NCBI RefSeq assembly: GCF_013177635.1
Contig: NZ_CP030944.1
Coordinates: forward strand, 2,108,001 to 2,172,000
Origin: Arcobacter aquimarinus
Lineage (GTDB): Bacteria > Campylobacterota > Campylobacteria > Campylobacterales > Arcobacteraceae
Reading direction: 5' to 3'
DNA length: 64,000 nt
Numbering within the stretch: the first letter of the stretch is position 1; each line of letters begins with the position of its first letter. Shown piece after piece: positions 35,571-45,644 of this stretch. The position numbers and the translations under genes are program-made. Below the pieces are notes generated by a model. That model was not told the origin of the DNA, did no database searches, and saw only the letters and a list, made by a program, of their open reading frames with translations.

Positions 35571-37541
35571 ATGATGAAATATATTTTTGGTCTTTTTATA
35601 ATCATAGGATTAGTTGTAGCTGGATGGTTATATAATTTATATGATGAAATTAAAGATGATGTTAACACAGTAATAAATTATTCACCAAAACAAAGTACAC
35701 AATTCTTTGATAAAGATGGAAATTTAATAGCAAATACTTTTAAAGATGAAAATAGAGAATATGTAAAATATGATGATATTCCAGCAAGAGTAATAGAAAG
35801 TTTGGTAGCTATTGAAGATACTCAATTTTTCGAGCATTATGGTATTAATCCAGATGCAATTAGTAGAGCTATGATTAAAAATGTTAAAGCAGGTGATTAT
35901 GTTGAAGGAGCTAGTACTTTAACTCAACAATTAATTAAAATGCTTGTCTTAAGTAGAGAAAAAAAGCTTATGAGAAAAGTTAAAGAAGCTTTATTAGCAA
36001 TCAGACTAGAAACATTGCTTACAAAAGAAGAAATTTTGGAAAGATATTTAAATCATGTATATTTTGGACATGGTTATTATGGAATTAAAACTGCTGCAAA
36101 AGGATATTTCAATAAGGATTTATATGAGTTATCTTTGAAAGAAATGGCAATTTTAGTTGGTCTACCAAGAGCTCCTAGTTTTTATGACCCAACAAAAAAT
36201 CTAAAAATTTCATTAGCACGAGCAAATCAAGTAATTACAAGATTAAATACTTTAGGTTGGATAAATAAAGAGCAATATGAAAGTTCGATGAAAGAAATAC
36301 CTACTATTTATAATCAAACTTTAACAAAAAATATTGCTCCTTATGCTGTTGATTATGCTATTAGTCAATTAATAAATGATATCCCTGATATTTTATATGG
36401 TGGATATAAAATTTATCTTACCATAGACCTTGATGCTCAGCAAATTGCAAAAGATGCTCTAAAAAAGTCTTATGATGAAGCTGTAAAAAGAGACATAAAT
36501 TTCAGAAAAAATCCAGAAGATGATTCTTTTGTAAAAGAATTAAATGGTGCTTTAGTTTCAATTGAAAATAGTACAGGTAAGATTTTAGCTCTTGTTGGAG
36601 GTATAGATTACAATCAATCTGTATTTAATCGAGCTTTTCAATCTAAAAGACAAGCAGGAAGTGCAATTAAACCTTTTTTATATCAAGTAGCATTAAATGA
36701 AGGATATAATCCTGCATCACAACTTTTTGATATATCAAGAACCTATAACTACACAGTAGGTGGTGTTCAAAAAAAATGGCAACCTAAAAACTACGGTGGG
36801 AATTTTCAAGGGATAGTTACACTTAGAGATTCATTAACTTTTTCTAGGAATTTATCTACTTTAAACTTAGTAACTGATGTTGGAGTTGGACTTACAACAG
36901 AAGCTTTAAAAAATTATGGATTTAAAGATATAGTAGATAACTTATCTATAACACTAGGTTCTATGAGTGTTACATTAATAGAATTTAGTGAAGCTTACTC
37001 TATTTTTTCGAATAATGGAACTCAAGTTAAACCTTATATTATTGATCAAATCATTAATAAAAATGGTGATAATGTAATATTTGAACCTCAATTTAAAGAG
37101 ATAAATAAACCTGAACAATCTTATTTAATGACATCAATTTTAGTTGATGTTGTGAATAAAGGAACAGGAAAAGGTGCACAAGTTCCAGGAATAGAACTTG
37201 CAGGAAAAACAGGTACAACAAACAATAATGTTGATGCTTGGTTTTGTGGATATTCACCATCTATTCAAACTATTGTTTGGTTCGGAAATGACAATAATAC
37301 TCCAATGAGAAGAACAGAAACAGGTGGTAAAATAGCAGCTCCAGTTTTTTCATATTTTTATAAAAAATATATGGAGATACATCCTGAAATACCAAGAAAT
37401 TTTATAAAACCAGAAAATGTTTATACTTTTAATGTAAATAATAAAGAAGAATTATATACAGATGTTTCTGTTATTCCTGAAATAGATTCTCAAATCATTT
37501 ATGAACCATCAAATACAAATGAAGAAGTTTTAGAATTTTAA
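35571..37541 (+). CDS. mrcA: Penicillin-binding protein 1A (bifunctional)
   Basis: Class A penicillin-binding protein, 656 residues. One membrane anchor at 4-22; GT51 transglycosylase domain with EDTQFFEHYGI and GASTLTQQLIK (about 80-240) that polymerises lipid II; transpeptidase domain with SAIK (active Ser in QAGSAIKPF), SRN and KTGTTN (about 325-610) that crosslinks strands. Either of two adjacent ATGs (35571 or 35574) could be used behind AGGA. Last gene of the gpmI run, ended by a strong terminator. Confidence 0.95.
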   Translation: MMKYIFGLFIIIGLVVAGWLYNLYDEIKDDVNTVINYSPKQSTQFFDKDGNLIANTFKDENREYVKYDDIPARVIESLVAIEDTQFFEHYGINPDAISRAMIKNVKAGDYVEGASTLTQQLIKMLVLSREKKLMRKVKEALLAIRLETLLTKEEILERYLNHVYFGHGYYGIKTAAKGYFNKDLYELSLKEMAILVGLPRAPSFYDPTKNLKISLARANQVITRLNTLGWINKEQYESSMKEIPTIYNQTLTKNIAPYAVDYAISQLINDIPDILYGGYKIYLTIDLDAQQIAKDALKKSYDEAVKRDINFRKNPEDDSFVKELNGALVSIENSTGKILALVGGIDYNQSVFNRAFQSKRQAGSAIKPFLYQVALNEGYNPASQLFDISRTYNYTVGGVQKKWQPKNYGGNFQGIVTLRDSLTFSRNLSTLNLVTDVGVGLTTEALKNYGFKDIVDNLSITLGSMSVTLIEFSEAYSIFSNNGTQVKPYIIDQIINKNGDNVIFEPQFKEINKPEQSYLMTSILVDVVNKGTGKGAQVPGIELAGKTGTTNNNVDAWFCGYSPSIQTIVWFGNDNNTPMRRTETGGKIAAPVFSYFYKKYMEIHPEIPRNFIKPENVYTFNVNNKEELYTDVSVIPEIDSQIIYEPSNTNEEVLEF

Positions 37542-37560
37542 AATATCTTTTTCTATAACA

Positions 37561-37591
37561 AAAAAGGGGAAGTTTTTAACTTCCCCTTTTT
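37561..37591. terminator. Bidirectional terminator between mrcA and glnA
   Basis: A perfect 14-bp stem (37561-37574 with 37578-37591), GC-rich at its top and flanked by A and T runs, gives U tracts on both strands. It serves the two convergent genes. Confidence 0.95.
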
Positions 37592-37614
37592 TTATACTTA
37601 TTAATAAAATATTA

Positions 37615-39042
37615 TTAACAAGAATAAGTTGTTTTTAATTCAAATGGTGTAGGTCTTGCTTCATAAGGCCATACTTGAGTTTCGAATTTATAATGTTGAT
37701 AAGTATCAATCATCTCTTTAGTAAATACTGGTTGTAAAAAGTCATTATCTCTTACTAATGCTTCTAATGCACCTCTTAAAGTATGAGGCATTTGCGGAAT
37801 TCCTCTTTCTCTGATTTCATCTAATGGTAATTCAAATAAATCATCATCCATTGGACCAACTGGCTCATATTTATTTTTAATTCCATCTAATCCTGCTAAT
37901 AACATTGCAGCGAATGCTAAATACGGACAAGATGTTGAATCAGGGAATCTCATTTCAATTCTTGTTGCTTTTTCACCAGCTCCATAAGGAATTCTACAAG
38001 ATGCAGATCTATTTTGTGATGAATAAGTTAAAATTGAAGGTGCTTCAAATCCTGGAATTAATCTTTTATAAGAGTTAGTTGAAGGATTAGTAAATGCTGC
38101 AACTGCACGTGCATGTTTAAATACACCTCCAACATAATGTCTTGCCATTTCACTTAAATTACCATATTCACCTTGTTTGTAGAATAAGTTTTTACCATCT
38201 TTCCAGATTGATTGGTGAACGTGCATTCCATTTCCATTATCTCCATAAAGTGGTTTAGGCATAAATGTAGCTGATTTACCATTTAAATGCGCAACCATTT
38301 TAATTACATATTTCAATTTTTGTACGTTATCAGCAGCTTCAATTAAATCTCCAAATACTATACCTATTTCATGTTGTCCCTGAGCAACTTCATGATGTCC
38401 TAAAACTACTTCAAGACCAACTTGCTCTAATACTTGCATCATTTCAGCTCTTAAATCAACACCTGTATCAATTGGAGCTACTGGGAAATAACCACCTTTT
38501 GTTCTAGCTCTGTGCCCCATATTTCCGCCTTCCATATCAGCAGCATCATTCCACTCACCATCTTCTGAATCAACTCTATAATATGATTCATTTGCTTTGT
38601 CAATTATTTTTACATCTTCAAATACAAAAAATTCATTTTCAGGACCAAAATAAGCAACATCACCAACACCTGATTCACTTAAATGAACTAATGCTTTTTT
38701 TGCAATTGATCTTGGACATTTCTCATACATTTGACCTTTATAAATATCATAAACATCACAAAATACGATAACTGTAGAATCTGCTGTAAATGGATCTAAA
38801 AATGCTGTTTCAACATCTGGTTTTAAAATCATATCTGATTTGTGAATTGGTTGCCATGCATCGATTGAAGAACCATCAAAAGGCATACCGTTATCTAATT
38901 GAGAAGTACTTACAGCACTCATCATATATGTAACATGGTGCCAAGTACCTTTCATATCTGTAAATCTAAAATCTACAAATTTAACCTCATTTTCTTTACA
39001 AAATTCAAAAAACTCATTAGTATTATTCACGAACTTACCCAT
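37615..39042 (-). CDS. glnA: Glutamine synthetase type I
   Basis: Dodecameric cytosolic enzyme that makes glutamine from glutamate, ammonia and ATP; 475 residues. Seen: DGSSIDAW (about 56-63), GPENEFFVF metal-site region near 133, [11 protein letters not shown] near 270, [17 protein letters not shown] near 319. At the place of the adenylylated tyrosine (NLYDLP in E. coli) this protein has DLFELP with Phe403, so control by GlnE-type adenylylation is not possible. Single gene with its own promoter candidate; AAGGAG before the ATG at 39042. Confidence 0.98.
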   Translation of the reverse strand: MGKFVNNTNEFFEFCKENEVKFVDFRFTDMKGTWHHVTYMMSAVSTSQLDNGMPFDGSSIDAWQPIHKSDMILKPDVETAFLDPFTADSTVIVFCDVYDIYKGQMYEKCPRSIAKKALVHLSESGVGDVAYFGPENEFFVFEDVKIIDKANESYYRVDSEDGEWNDAADMEGGNMGHRARTKGGYFPVAPIDTGVDLRAEMMQVLEQVGLEVVLGHHEVAQGQHEIGIVFGDLIEAADNVQKLKYVIKMVAHLNGKSATFMPKPLYGDNGNGMHVHQSIWKDGKNLFYKQGEYGNLSEMARHYVGGVFKHARAVAAFTNPSTNSYKRLIPGFEAPSILTYSSQNRSASCRIPYGAGEKATRIEMRFPDSTSCPYLAFAAMLLAGLDGIKNKYEPVGPMDDDLFELPLDEIRERGIPQMPHTLRGALEALVRDNDFLQPVFTKEMIDTYQHYKFETQVWPYEARPTPFELKTTYSC

Positions 39043-39124
39043 AGGTGTATCTCCTTAAATTATTTAAATTATTGTATCAAAAAATAAAAAAAATTAAATA
39101 AAACAGCTGTATATATTTTATACA

Positions 39125-39130
39125 ATTATA
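39125..39130 (-). promoter_or_regulatory. Candidate -10 box for glnA
   Basis: The minus strand reads CTTATAATTG, about 80 bases before the glnA start. A second weaker box (GATACAAT) is nearer the gene at about 39074. No NtrC-type or sigma-54 site is evident. Confidence 0.45.
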
Positions 39131-39149
39131 AGTAATAAAATCATGTTGT

Positions 39150-39941
39150 CTAAAAAGAGACAATTACTTTATCCCTACTCTCAAATGTAACACAATTCGT
39201 ATAGCCAATCTCTTTTGCTAAAGATGTTGCTTCTTCATATTTAAAACCAACTTGATCAACACTATGTGCATCTGAACCAAAAGTTATTTTAATACCTAAT
39301 TCATAAGCTTGCTCAAGTAAAAGTTTTGATGGATAAGTTTCATTGATAGGTTTTCTAAGACCTGCTGGATTTATTTCTAAAACCATATTAGATTTTTTAA
39401 TTTCCAATAATGCATCTTTTGCAATTAATCTTACATCTTTTTTAGGTAAAAATTTAAATACTTTTATTAAATCTAAATGTCCTACTATATCAAATAAACC
39501 TGTTTTAGCCATAGATTTAATTGCATCAAAATACTCAATCCAAATTGTATCTATATCTTTTGATTGATATATACCTATAAATTCAGGATTATCAAAACCC
39601 CACATATCACTCTTATTTTTTAAAAAATGAACAGAACCTATCAAATAATCTACTTTAGCATTTAATATCTCATCTAATAAATAACCATCTAAATAATCTA
39701 CTTCATAAGCCAATAAAATTTTTATCTTATCTTTATATTTTTCTCGTGCTTCGAAAACCCAATTTTCATAAACTTGTCTTTGTGAAATATCCATTCTATA
39801 TTTTGGATCGTAATTCATAGGGGCATGATCTGAAAATCCATATTGATCAATTCCTAATTCAATAGCTTTTTGTATATATTCATCAACACTTCCTGTTGCA
39901 TGATTACATAGTATTGTATGATTATGTAAATCTATTCTCAT
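39150..39941 (-). CDS. PHP-domain phosphatase, HisJ/HisK histidinol-phosphatase type
   Basis: A 263-residue metal-dependent phosphoesterase. PHP motif DLHNHTILCNHA (His6, His8), GFSDHAP near 36, HFLKN.., FDIVGHLDLIKVF near 150 and FGSDAHSVDQVG near 228 give the full trinuclear metal set of the HisJ family, which removes phosphate from histidinol phosphate. Whether it acts in histidine synthesis here cannot be told since no his genes are near. It overlaps the response-regulator gene by 20 bases, so translation is probably coupled. Confidence 0.85.
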   Translation of the reverse strand: MRIDLHNHTILCNHATGSVDEYIQKAIELGIDQYGFSDHAPMNYDPKYRMDISQRQVYENWVFEAREKYKDKIKILLAYEVDYLDGYLLDEILNAKVDYLIGSVHFLKNKSDMWGFDNPEFIGIYQSKDIDTIWIEYFDAIKSMAKTGLFDIVGHLDLIKVFKFLPKKDVRLIAKDALLEIKKSNMVLEINPAGLRKPINETYPSKLLLEQAYELGIKITFGSDAHSVDQVGFKYEEATSLAKEIGYTNCVTFESRDKVIVSF

Positions 39942-41187
39942 CTTTTCTTACTCTATTCCTTCCTTCATTTTTTGCAAAATATAAATATTTATCTGCATTA
40001 TTTATCATACTATCAATATTTTTTCCAAACCTAAAACTATAACCAATAGAAATTGTATATTTAATCTCTTTATTATTATAGTTTATAATATTATTCTCAA
40101 ATTTTTTTCTTATATTTTCTAAAAGTCCATCTATATCTTTTTCGGTTCTATTATAAAAACATATACAAAATTCTTCCCCACCTAATCTACTAATTAATGC
40201 ATTCGACATAATTTCTTTATTTAGTATTTTAGAAACTTCTTTTAATGCCATATCTCCAACATCATGACCATAAGTGTCATTTATATTTTTAAAATTATCT
40301 ATATCAATAATTGCAATTGCAAAAATTTTGTCATTTATTTTACAATCTTCATATATTTTGTTTCCAACATCAAATAGATATCTTCTATTAAATAATCCTG
40401 TTAAATAATCTTTGTTAGCTTTATTTTTTATCTCATCAAAAAGTTCTAAGACTTCAATATTTGAATTTATTCTTGCAAAGAATTCTTCATTAGAAAATCC
40501 TTTATATAAAAAATCATTAGCACCATATTTCAAAAACTTTGCAGGAATCTTTTTATTTGTATCATTTGATGTGACAATAATTGAAAGTTCATCTTTTGAA
40601 TAATCCCTTCTAATTTTTTTTGTTAATTCTAAACCATCCATTTTTGGCATTAAGTAATCTGTTAAAACTATTTTGACATCACTATTCTCTTTTAAAACAG
40701 AATAAGCCTCTTCTCCATCATATGCACATAATCCTATAATTTTATATCTTTTCAATAAATCTATAGTTTTATTAACAAAAGATTTCGAATCATCTACAAC
40801 TAAAATTTTTATATTTTTATTATGAATTATTCTTTTTACAATTGATGAAGCATAAGTTAAAGCTGAAATCCCATCTTTTATTATATAATCAACAATATTT
40901 TTATCTCTAAATTTCTCTTCTATATCTACATTATCACTACCTGTTAAAATTACAATTGGAATTTTAAACTTTGAAAGAAAATCAATAATCTCTCCATTTG
41001 GAGCATCAGGTAATCCTAAATCAGCTAATACAACATCTATTTTACCTTTTTCTTGTAATAATAAATTTGCACTATCTTTCAGACTTTTGGCAATAAATAC
41101 ATCAATTTCTAAATCATTTTCAATAAAACTTTTTAATGTATTACAAACAGAAATACTATCATCAATTATTAAAACTTTATGTTTCAT
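39922..41187 (-). CDS. Response regulator with two receiver domains and a diguanylate cyclase domain
   Basis: A 421-residue protein in PleD-like order: receiver 1 (1-122, phospho-acceptor Asp56), receiver 2 (127-245, Asp177 in LTDYLMPKMDG), then GGDEF domain (about 258-420) with active-site GGEEF at 336-340 and the DIDNFKNINDTYGH strand. It should make cyclic di-GMP when phosphorylated. The RxxD inhibitory site expected nine residues before GGEEF is absent (Met327, Ala330), so no classic product inhibition. Its ATG overlaps the moaE stop by four bases and its end overlaps the HisJ-like gene. No sensor kinase is in the window. Confidence 0.93.
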   Translation of the reverse strand: MKHKVLIIDDSISVCNTLKSFIENDLEIDVFIAKSLKDSANLLLQEKGKIDVVLADLGLPDAPNGEIIDFLSKFKIPIVILTGSDNVDIEEKFRDKNIVDYIIKDGISALTYASSIVKRIIHNKNIKILVVDDSKSFVNKTIDLLKRYKIIGLCAYDGEEAYSVLKENSDVKIVLTDYLMPKMDGLELTKKIRRDYSKDELSIIVTSNDTNKKIPAKFLKYGANDFLYKGFSNEEFFARINSNIEVLELFDEIKNKANKDYLTGLFNRRYLFDVGNKIYEDCKINDKIFAIAIIDIDNFKNINDTYGHDVGDMALKEVSKILNKEIMSNALISRLGGEEFCICFYNRTEKDIDGLLENIRKKFENNIINYNNKEIKYTISIGYSFRFGKNIDSMINNADKYLYFAKNEGRNRVRKDENRFT

Positions 41188-41639
41188 AATAATATGCCAG
41201 AACCTTTAATAGCTGTACTTCTATCTTTTGCATAAACACGTTGACCATTTATAATATCATATTTCCAAATTGGAGCTTGTGCTTTAAAATCTTCAACAAA
41301 TTCATCTATTAATTCTAAAGCTACTCTTCTTTTTGGACTACAAACAGCAGCGATATAGGAACTTTCATGGTTCAAAACATCACCAATGCTATGAGCCATT
41401 AATACAATAGCATTTTTTTCATTTGCTTTTTTTTGCCACTCATCAAACCAAGAGTTTAAAATTGGTTCATAAATATCAAAAGATAAACCTTCTATTTCAT
41501 TTTCATCTCTTACAACACCAACAAAAGTTATAATTGCTCCAAAATTAGAATTTTTGTATTTGTTATACCAAAAGTTAGTAATCTTTTCAACTTCTAAACT
41601 ACCTTTATGTATTTGTAAAAAATCTGCTCTATTTTGCAT
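41184..41639 (-). CDS. moaE: Molybdopterin synthase catalytic subunit
   Basis: MoaE, 151 residues, which with MoaD turns precursor Z (cPMP) into molybdopterin by adding two sulfurs. Seen: GAIITFVGVVRDEN near the N-terminus, SSYIAAVCSPKRRVALELID, and the Lys-bearing APIWKYDIINGQ. The open frame reaches 41654, but the ATG at 41639 has GGAGG six bases before it, formed by the last glycine codons of moaD. It ends in a four-base overlap with the response regulator. Confidence 0.95.
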   Translation of the reverse strand: MQNRADFLQIHKGSLEVEKITNFWYNKYKNSNFGAIITFVGVVRDENEIEGLSFDIYEPILNSWFDEWQKKANEKNAIVLMAHSIGDVLNHESSYIAAVCSPKRRVALELIDEFVEDFKAQAPIWKYDIINGQRVYAKDRSTAIKGSGILL

Positions 41640-41641
41640 TT

Positions 41642-41863
41642 TCATCCTCCACAAACAGGAGGTAATAAAGATATTCTATCTCCGTTTTTTAATTCAATAT
41701 CTTTTGAATTTATTAATGTATCATTTATTGCAACTGCACAAGTCTCAAGCCAATTAGACACATCTTTATCATTTTTTAATACTTCACTTAATTGTGTTAA
41801 ATTAGTTATATCCAAATTCATATCTTCTTTGTTTATTGGTCCTAAAAATTCTACTTTTACCAT
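41642..41863 (-). CDS. moaD: Molybdopterin synthase sulfur carrier subunit
   Basis: MoaD, 73 residues, ubiquitin-like fold ending in LLPPVCGG. The terminal Gly-Gly is thiocarboxylated by MoeB-type enzymes and delivers sulfur to MoaE. Starts with MVKVEFLGPI at 41863 behind AAGGGG; a TATAAT box at 41879-41884 would give a very short leader. First gene of a tightly packed moaD-moaE-response regulator-HisJ run. Confidence 0.93.
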   Translation of the reverse strand: MVKVEFLGPINKEDMNLDITNLTQLSEVLKNDKDVSNWLETCAVAINDTLINSKDIELKNGDRISLLPPVCGG

Positions 41864-41934
41864 TTTAACCCCTTACTTATTATATTTATATTATTATTCT
41901 GACCAAATTCTAACATAATAAGGACAAATATTTT

Positions 41935-42597
41935 ATGATATTTGCTAAAATTGATTTTATTAATTTATTACCATTTCATATTTATATAAAGAAAAATATA
42001 CAATCTTCTCAATTAAAATCAATAATTGAATATAAAAAATCATATCCATCTTATATAAATAATAAATTTAAAAAAAGAAAAGTTGATAGTGCTTTTATCT
42101 CTTCTATAGCTTCAAGAAATGAAAAAAATTTGGATTTTGGAATTGTAGCAAAAAATGAAGTATTATCTGTGTTATTGATACCAGGAAAACAACAGACAGA
42201 TTTTCAATCACAAACTTCAAATGCTCTTGCAAAAGTTTTAGATTTAAAAGGAAGAGTAATTATTGGAGATAAAGCACTCAAATTTTATCATGAAAATCCA
42301 AATATTTTAAAAATTGATTTAGCAAAACAATGGCAAGATAAATACAATTTACCTTTTGTATTTGCAGTTTTATGTTTTAATAAAAATAAAAATAAATTAA
42401 AATCAATAACAAAAAATTTTAATAAAAAACATATAAAAATACCTCAATATATACTAGAACAATATTCAAAAAGAAGTGGTGTATCTAAAAGAAATATTTT
42501 AAATTATTTAACTAAAATTGATTACAATTTAGGGATAAAAGAAAAAAGAGCTTTAAAACTATTTTTAAAATTAACAAAAGAAAAAGGATTAAGATGA
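41935..42597 (+). CDS. mqnA: Chorismate dehydratase (futalosine menaquinone pathway)
   Basis: A 220-residue periplasmic-binding-fold enzyme of the MqnA/MqnD family. Seen: a first strand [42 protein letters not shown] (family's aIsSi...dlGI......V.SV), and the later [11 protein letters not shown]. MqnA dehydrates chorismate to 3-enolpyruvoylbenzoate, the first step to menaquinone in Campylobacterota. MqnD is related, but the SV/LL pattern and length favour MqnA. Overlaps uppP by four bases. Confidence 0.82.
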   Translation: MIFAKIDFINLLPFHIYIKKNIQSSQLKSIIEYKKSYPSYINNKFKKRKVDSAFISSIASRNEKNLDFGIVAKNEVLSVLLIPGKQQTDFQSQTSNALAKVLDLKGRVIIGDKALKFYHENPNILKIDLAKQWQDKYNLPFVFAVLCFNKNKNKLKSITKNFNKKHIKIPQYILEQYSKRSGVSKRNILNYLTKIDYNLGIKEKRALKLFLKLTKEKGLR

Positions 42598-43361
42598 CTA
42601 TATTTGATGCAATAATTTTAGGTGTTATCGAAGGAATAACAGAATTTTTACCAATATCATCAACTGGACATTTAATTGTTGCTAGTGAATTTTTAGGATT
42701 AGAACAAACTAATATTAATAAAGCTTTTGAAGTTATAATTCAATTTGCAGCAATTTTAGCAGTTGTTTTAAACTATCCATCAAAATTTACATTTTCACAT
42801 ATTAATTTATGGACAAAAGTACTAATTGCTTTTTTACCAATTGCAATTATAGGTTTTATTTTTTCATCACAAATCAAAGCTATGTTTAATATAGAAATTG
42901 TAGCATGGATGTTTATTATTGGTGGAATTGTATTTTTAATAGTAGAAAAATTTTATAATGAAAAAGAGACTCATACTACTGATGTTGAAGATGTAACTTT
43001 CAAACAAGCAATGTGGATTGGAATAGCTCAAATATTTGCATTAATTCCAGGAACAAGTAGAGCAGGAGCAAGTATAATTGGTGCTATGTTAGTAAAATTA
43101 AATAGAAAAGCTAGTGCTGAATTTTCTTTTTTATTAGCATTTCCTGTTATGTGTGCAACAACTGGTTATGATTTGTTAAAACATCACAATGAATTATTTG
43201 TTGCTGGAAATATGATTAATCTTTTAGTAGGTTTTGTTGTATCTTTTATTGTAGCTTTTATTGCTATAAAGCTATTCTTAAAATTCCTTGAAAACTTTAC
43301 ATTTGTAGCTTTTGGAATTTATAGAATACTTTTTGGAATATTACTTTTAACTCTTTTTTAA
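42594..43361 (+). CDS. uppP: Undecaprenyl-diphosphatase
   Basis: BacA/UppP, 255 residues, multi-pass inner-membrane phosphatase that regenerates the undecaprenyl phosphate carrier for cell-wall synthesis; gives bacitracin tolerance. Signature regions [19 protein letters not shown] (Glu pair and Ser) and [11 protein letters not shown] are present. Starts in an ATGA overlap with mqnA and its 3' end overlaps the convergent murG by 15 bases. Confidence 0.97.
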   Translation: MTIFDAIILGVIEGITEFLPISSTGHLIVASEFLGLEQTNINKAFEVIIQFAAILAVVLNYPSKFTFSHINLWTKVLIAFLPIAIIGFIFSSQIKAMFNIEIVAWMFIIGGIVFLIVEKFYNEKETHTTDVEDVTFKQAMWIGIAQIFALIPGTSRAGASIIGAMLVKLNRKASAEFSFLLAFPVMCATTGYDLLKHHNELFVAGNMINLLVGFVVSFIVAFIAIKLFLKFLENFTFVAFGIYRILFGILLLTLF

Positions 43362-44372
43362 AATAATATCAACTATTTGAGATGTGGCATTTGGATTAAT
43401 AGAACTTATTAATTCAATGCTAATTTTATGAATATCTGAATTTAAAGCTTCAAAAAAATAATCCTCGCTTAATTCATCTTCTCTTTGTAGAAAACATAAA
43501 TTTTTATCTTTTAATACTTTTGCATTATAATATTGATGATCAGAAGCTGCATATTTATATGGAACAAACAATGTTGGTAAATGATTTGCACATAATTCCC
43601 AAAGAGTAGATGCTCCTGCTCTACTCACTGCAAAATCAGCTTTTGACATTTTTAATGGAATTTCTTTAGAAAAATCAAAAACATCAGCATTTATATTTAA
43701 TCTTTTATATTCGTTTTTCACTCTTTCAAAATCATTTTTTCCTGTTTGATGAATAATTTTTATTCCCATTTCATTTAATTTAGAAGCAACTTTTAAAGCA
43801 AAATCATTTATACAAACTGCACCTTGAGATCCCCCAAAAAAAGCAATAGTTTTAACTTTTTCTCTAACTCTTGAAGAATTAAAGAATTCATTTGAAACAG
43901 GATAATCTTTAACCAATGAATTATCATCAAATGAAGAAAAAACTTCTGTAGCAAATTTTGATGTTAGTTCATTTAATTTACCCATTTTTGAATTTTGCTC
44001 ATGAATGTAAAGATTACAATCTCTTTTTAATATAGAAGCAAATGTTGCAGGTGCAGCTGAAAAGCCTCCAACAGAAATTACAACTTTGATTTTATATTTA
44101 AAATATAAATTTAAACAATATATAGTTTTAGAAAAAATATTAAATAAAGAAGCTATTTTCCCAAATCCCTTTTTATTTACAACTCCTTTTGTATCTAAAA
44201 AATATTTTTCTTTAATTCTTATATCATTTTCAAACCAAAATTTATCTTGACCATTTGAGGAACCAATAAAAATAATATTTATTCCTCTTTTAAATAATTC
44301 ATCAATAAAAGCATCTGCAACTTTTAGATGCCCACCTGTTCCACCACCTGTTACAACAACCGTTTCTATCAT
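43347..44372 (-). CDS. murG: Lipid II-forming GlcNAc transferase MurG
   Basis: MurG, 341 residues, peripheral inner-membrane enzyme making lipid II from lipid I. GGTGGH near residue 10, the [10 protein letters not shown] loop, [22 protein letters not shown] and the UDP-GlcNAc motif [11 protein letters not shown] are all seen. Begins in an ATGA overlap with ftsW, and its last 15 bases overlap uppP on the other strand. Confidence 0.97.
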   Translation of the reverse strand: MIETVVVTGGGTGGHLKVADAFIDELFKRGINIIFIGSSNGQDKFWFENDIRIKEKYFLDTKGVVNKKGFGKIASLFNIFSKTIYCLNLYFKYKIKVVISVGGFSAAPATFASILKRDCNLYIHEQNSKMGKLNELTSKFATEVFSSFDDNSLVKDYPVSNEFFNSSRVREKVKTIAFFGGSQGAVCINDFALKVASKLNEMGIKIIHQTGKNDFERVKNEYKRLNINADVFDFSKEIPLKMSKADFAVSRAGASTLWELCANHLPTLFVPYKYAASDHQYYNAKVLKDKNLCFLQREDELSEDYFFEALNSDIHKISIELISSINPNATSQIVDIILKKS

Positions 44373-45616
44373 ATATTCTTAACCTTTTTTTTCACATCTT
44401 CTTCTTTTACTACTCTACTAATTGATAATACTAATCCTACAGAAACAGCCATTGCTAACATAGATGAACCACCATAAGAAAGAAAAGGAACGGCAATACC
44501 TTTTATTGGTATCATTCCTGAAATTCCATAAGAATTTATCAAAAATGCAATAATAATCATCAAAGCAATACCTAATGTAAATAAATGATATATTGGATTT
44601 TCAACCCTTCTACTAATTTTAAAAATTCTCCAAACAATACTAAAAATTAATGTACAAATTATAAATAGTCCAACTAATCCTATCTCTTCTGTAATACCTG
44701 CTAAAACAAAGTCCGTATGAACTTCTGATAAAAATCCTACTTTAATATCTCCTAATGCTATTCCTTGTCCAAAAAAACCACCATTATGTATAGCATTTAA
44801 TGAGTGTGAAACCTGATAAGGTTCAGGTAATTCATCAATTCTTAAATACGGCTCTGCCCAAGAAGGAAGAACAGATAATATACCATCTTGAACCATCGCC
44901 CACCATGAGTGGATTCTTTGAATTCTATGTGGTGCGGCAACAATTAATCCAACTAAACCAACTAATGCAATTATCCCTAAAGCTAAAAAGATTTTAAACG
45001 ACCTATTAGCAAAAATTAACAATACAACTAAAATAACACCTAATAATACTACTTGACCTAAATCTTTTTGTAAAAAAGCGATTATAAATACAACAACAAA
45101 AAATGTTAAAAAATATGGTGCTAGTAATAACACTTCATCAACTAATCCAAGTTTCTTAGGTTGATATATAACTTTTCTATGAAAAGACCAAGATAAAAAA
45201 TAAATAAATCCTATTTTAAAAAATTCTACAGGAGATAAAGAAAATCCAGGAAGTCTAATCCATCTATTCGCTCCACCAGAAGCTGTTACTAATGAAGCAG
45301 GTAGAAAAGGCATTGCAATCATTAATAAAAAGAATATTATAAAAAAGGTCATTCCTATTTTTTCAACAGTTTTATCGGGATCTCTTTGTGATAAAAACCA
45401 CATTAATAATATAGATACAATACCCACTAAACTTTGTCTTATAAAAAAATGAAATTGATTATAACCAAAATACTCTACTGTATAAATTGTCAATGAATAT
45501 GAAAATATTATACTTATAATAATTAATAATGACACCAATATAAACAGAGTATAATCCGCTTCATTTTTATTTAAATTATTGTTGATTGATTTAATATTAG
45601 TTTTGTTAAAATACAT
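44369..45616 (-). CDS. ftsW: Peptidoglycan glycosyltransferase FtsW
   Basis: SEDS-family transglycosylase of the divisome, 415 residues, about ten membrane helices. Seen: GGANRWIRLPGFSLSPVEFFKI near residue 125 and GISGMIPIKGIAVPFLSYGG near 370. Works with the class B enzyme FtsI, whose gene lies divergently with only about 28 bases between the start codons. ftsW rather than rodA is favoured by the murG and ftsI neighbours. The first 20 residues are polar. Confidence 0.92.
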   Translation of the reverse strand: MYFNKTNIKSINNNLNKNEADYTLFILVSLLIIISIIFSYSLTIYTVEYFGYNQFHFFIRQSLVGIVSILLMWFLSQRDPDKTVEKIGMTFFIIFFLLMIAMPFLPASLVTASGGANRWIRLPGFSLSPVEFFKIGFIYFLSWSFHRKVIYQPKKLGLVDEVLLLAPYFLTFFVVVFIIAFLQKDLGQVVLLGVILVVLLIFANRSFKIFLALGIIALVGLVGLIVAAPHRIQRIHSWWAMVQDGILSVLPSWAEPYLRIDELPEPYQVSHSLNAIHNGGFFGQGIALGDIKVGFLSEVHTDFVLAGITEEIGLVGLFIICTLIFSIVWRIFKISRRVENPIYHLFTLGIALMIIIAFLINSYGISGMIPIKGIAVPFLSYGGSSMLAMAVSVGLVLSISRVVKEEDVKKKVKNI

Positions 45617-45644
45617 TTCTCATTATATAATAATATGGATAAAT

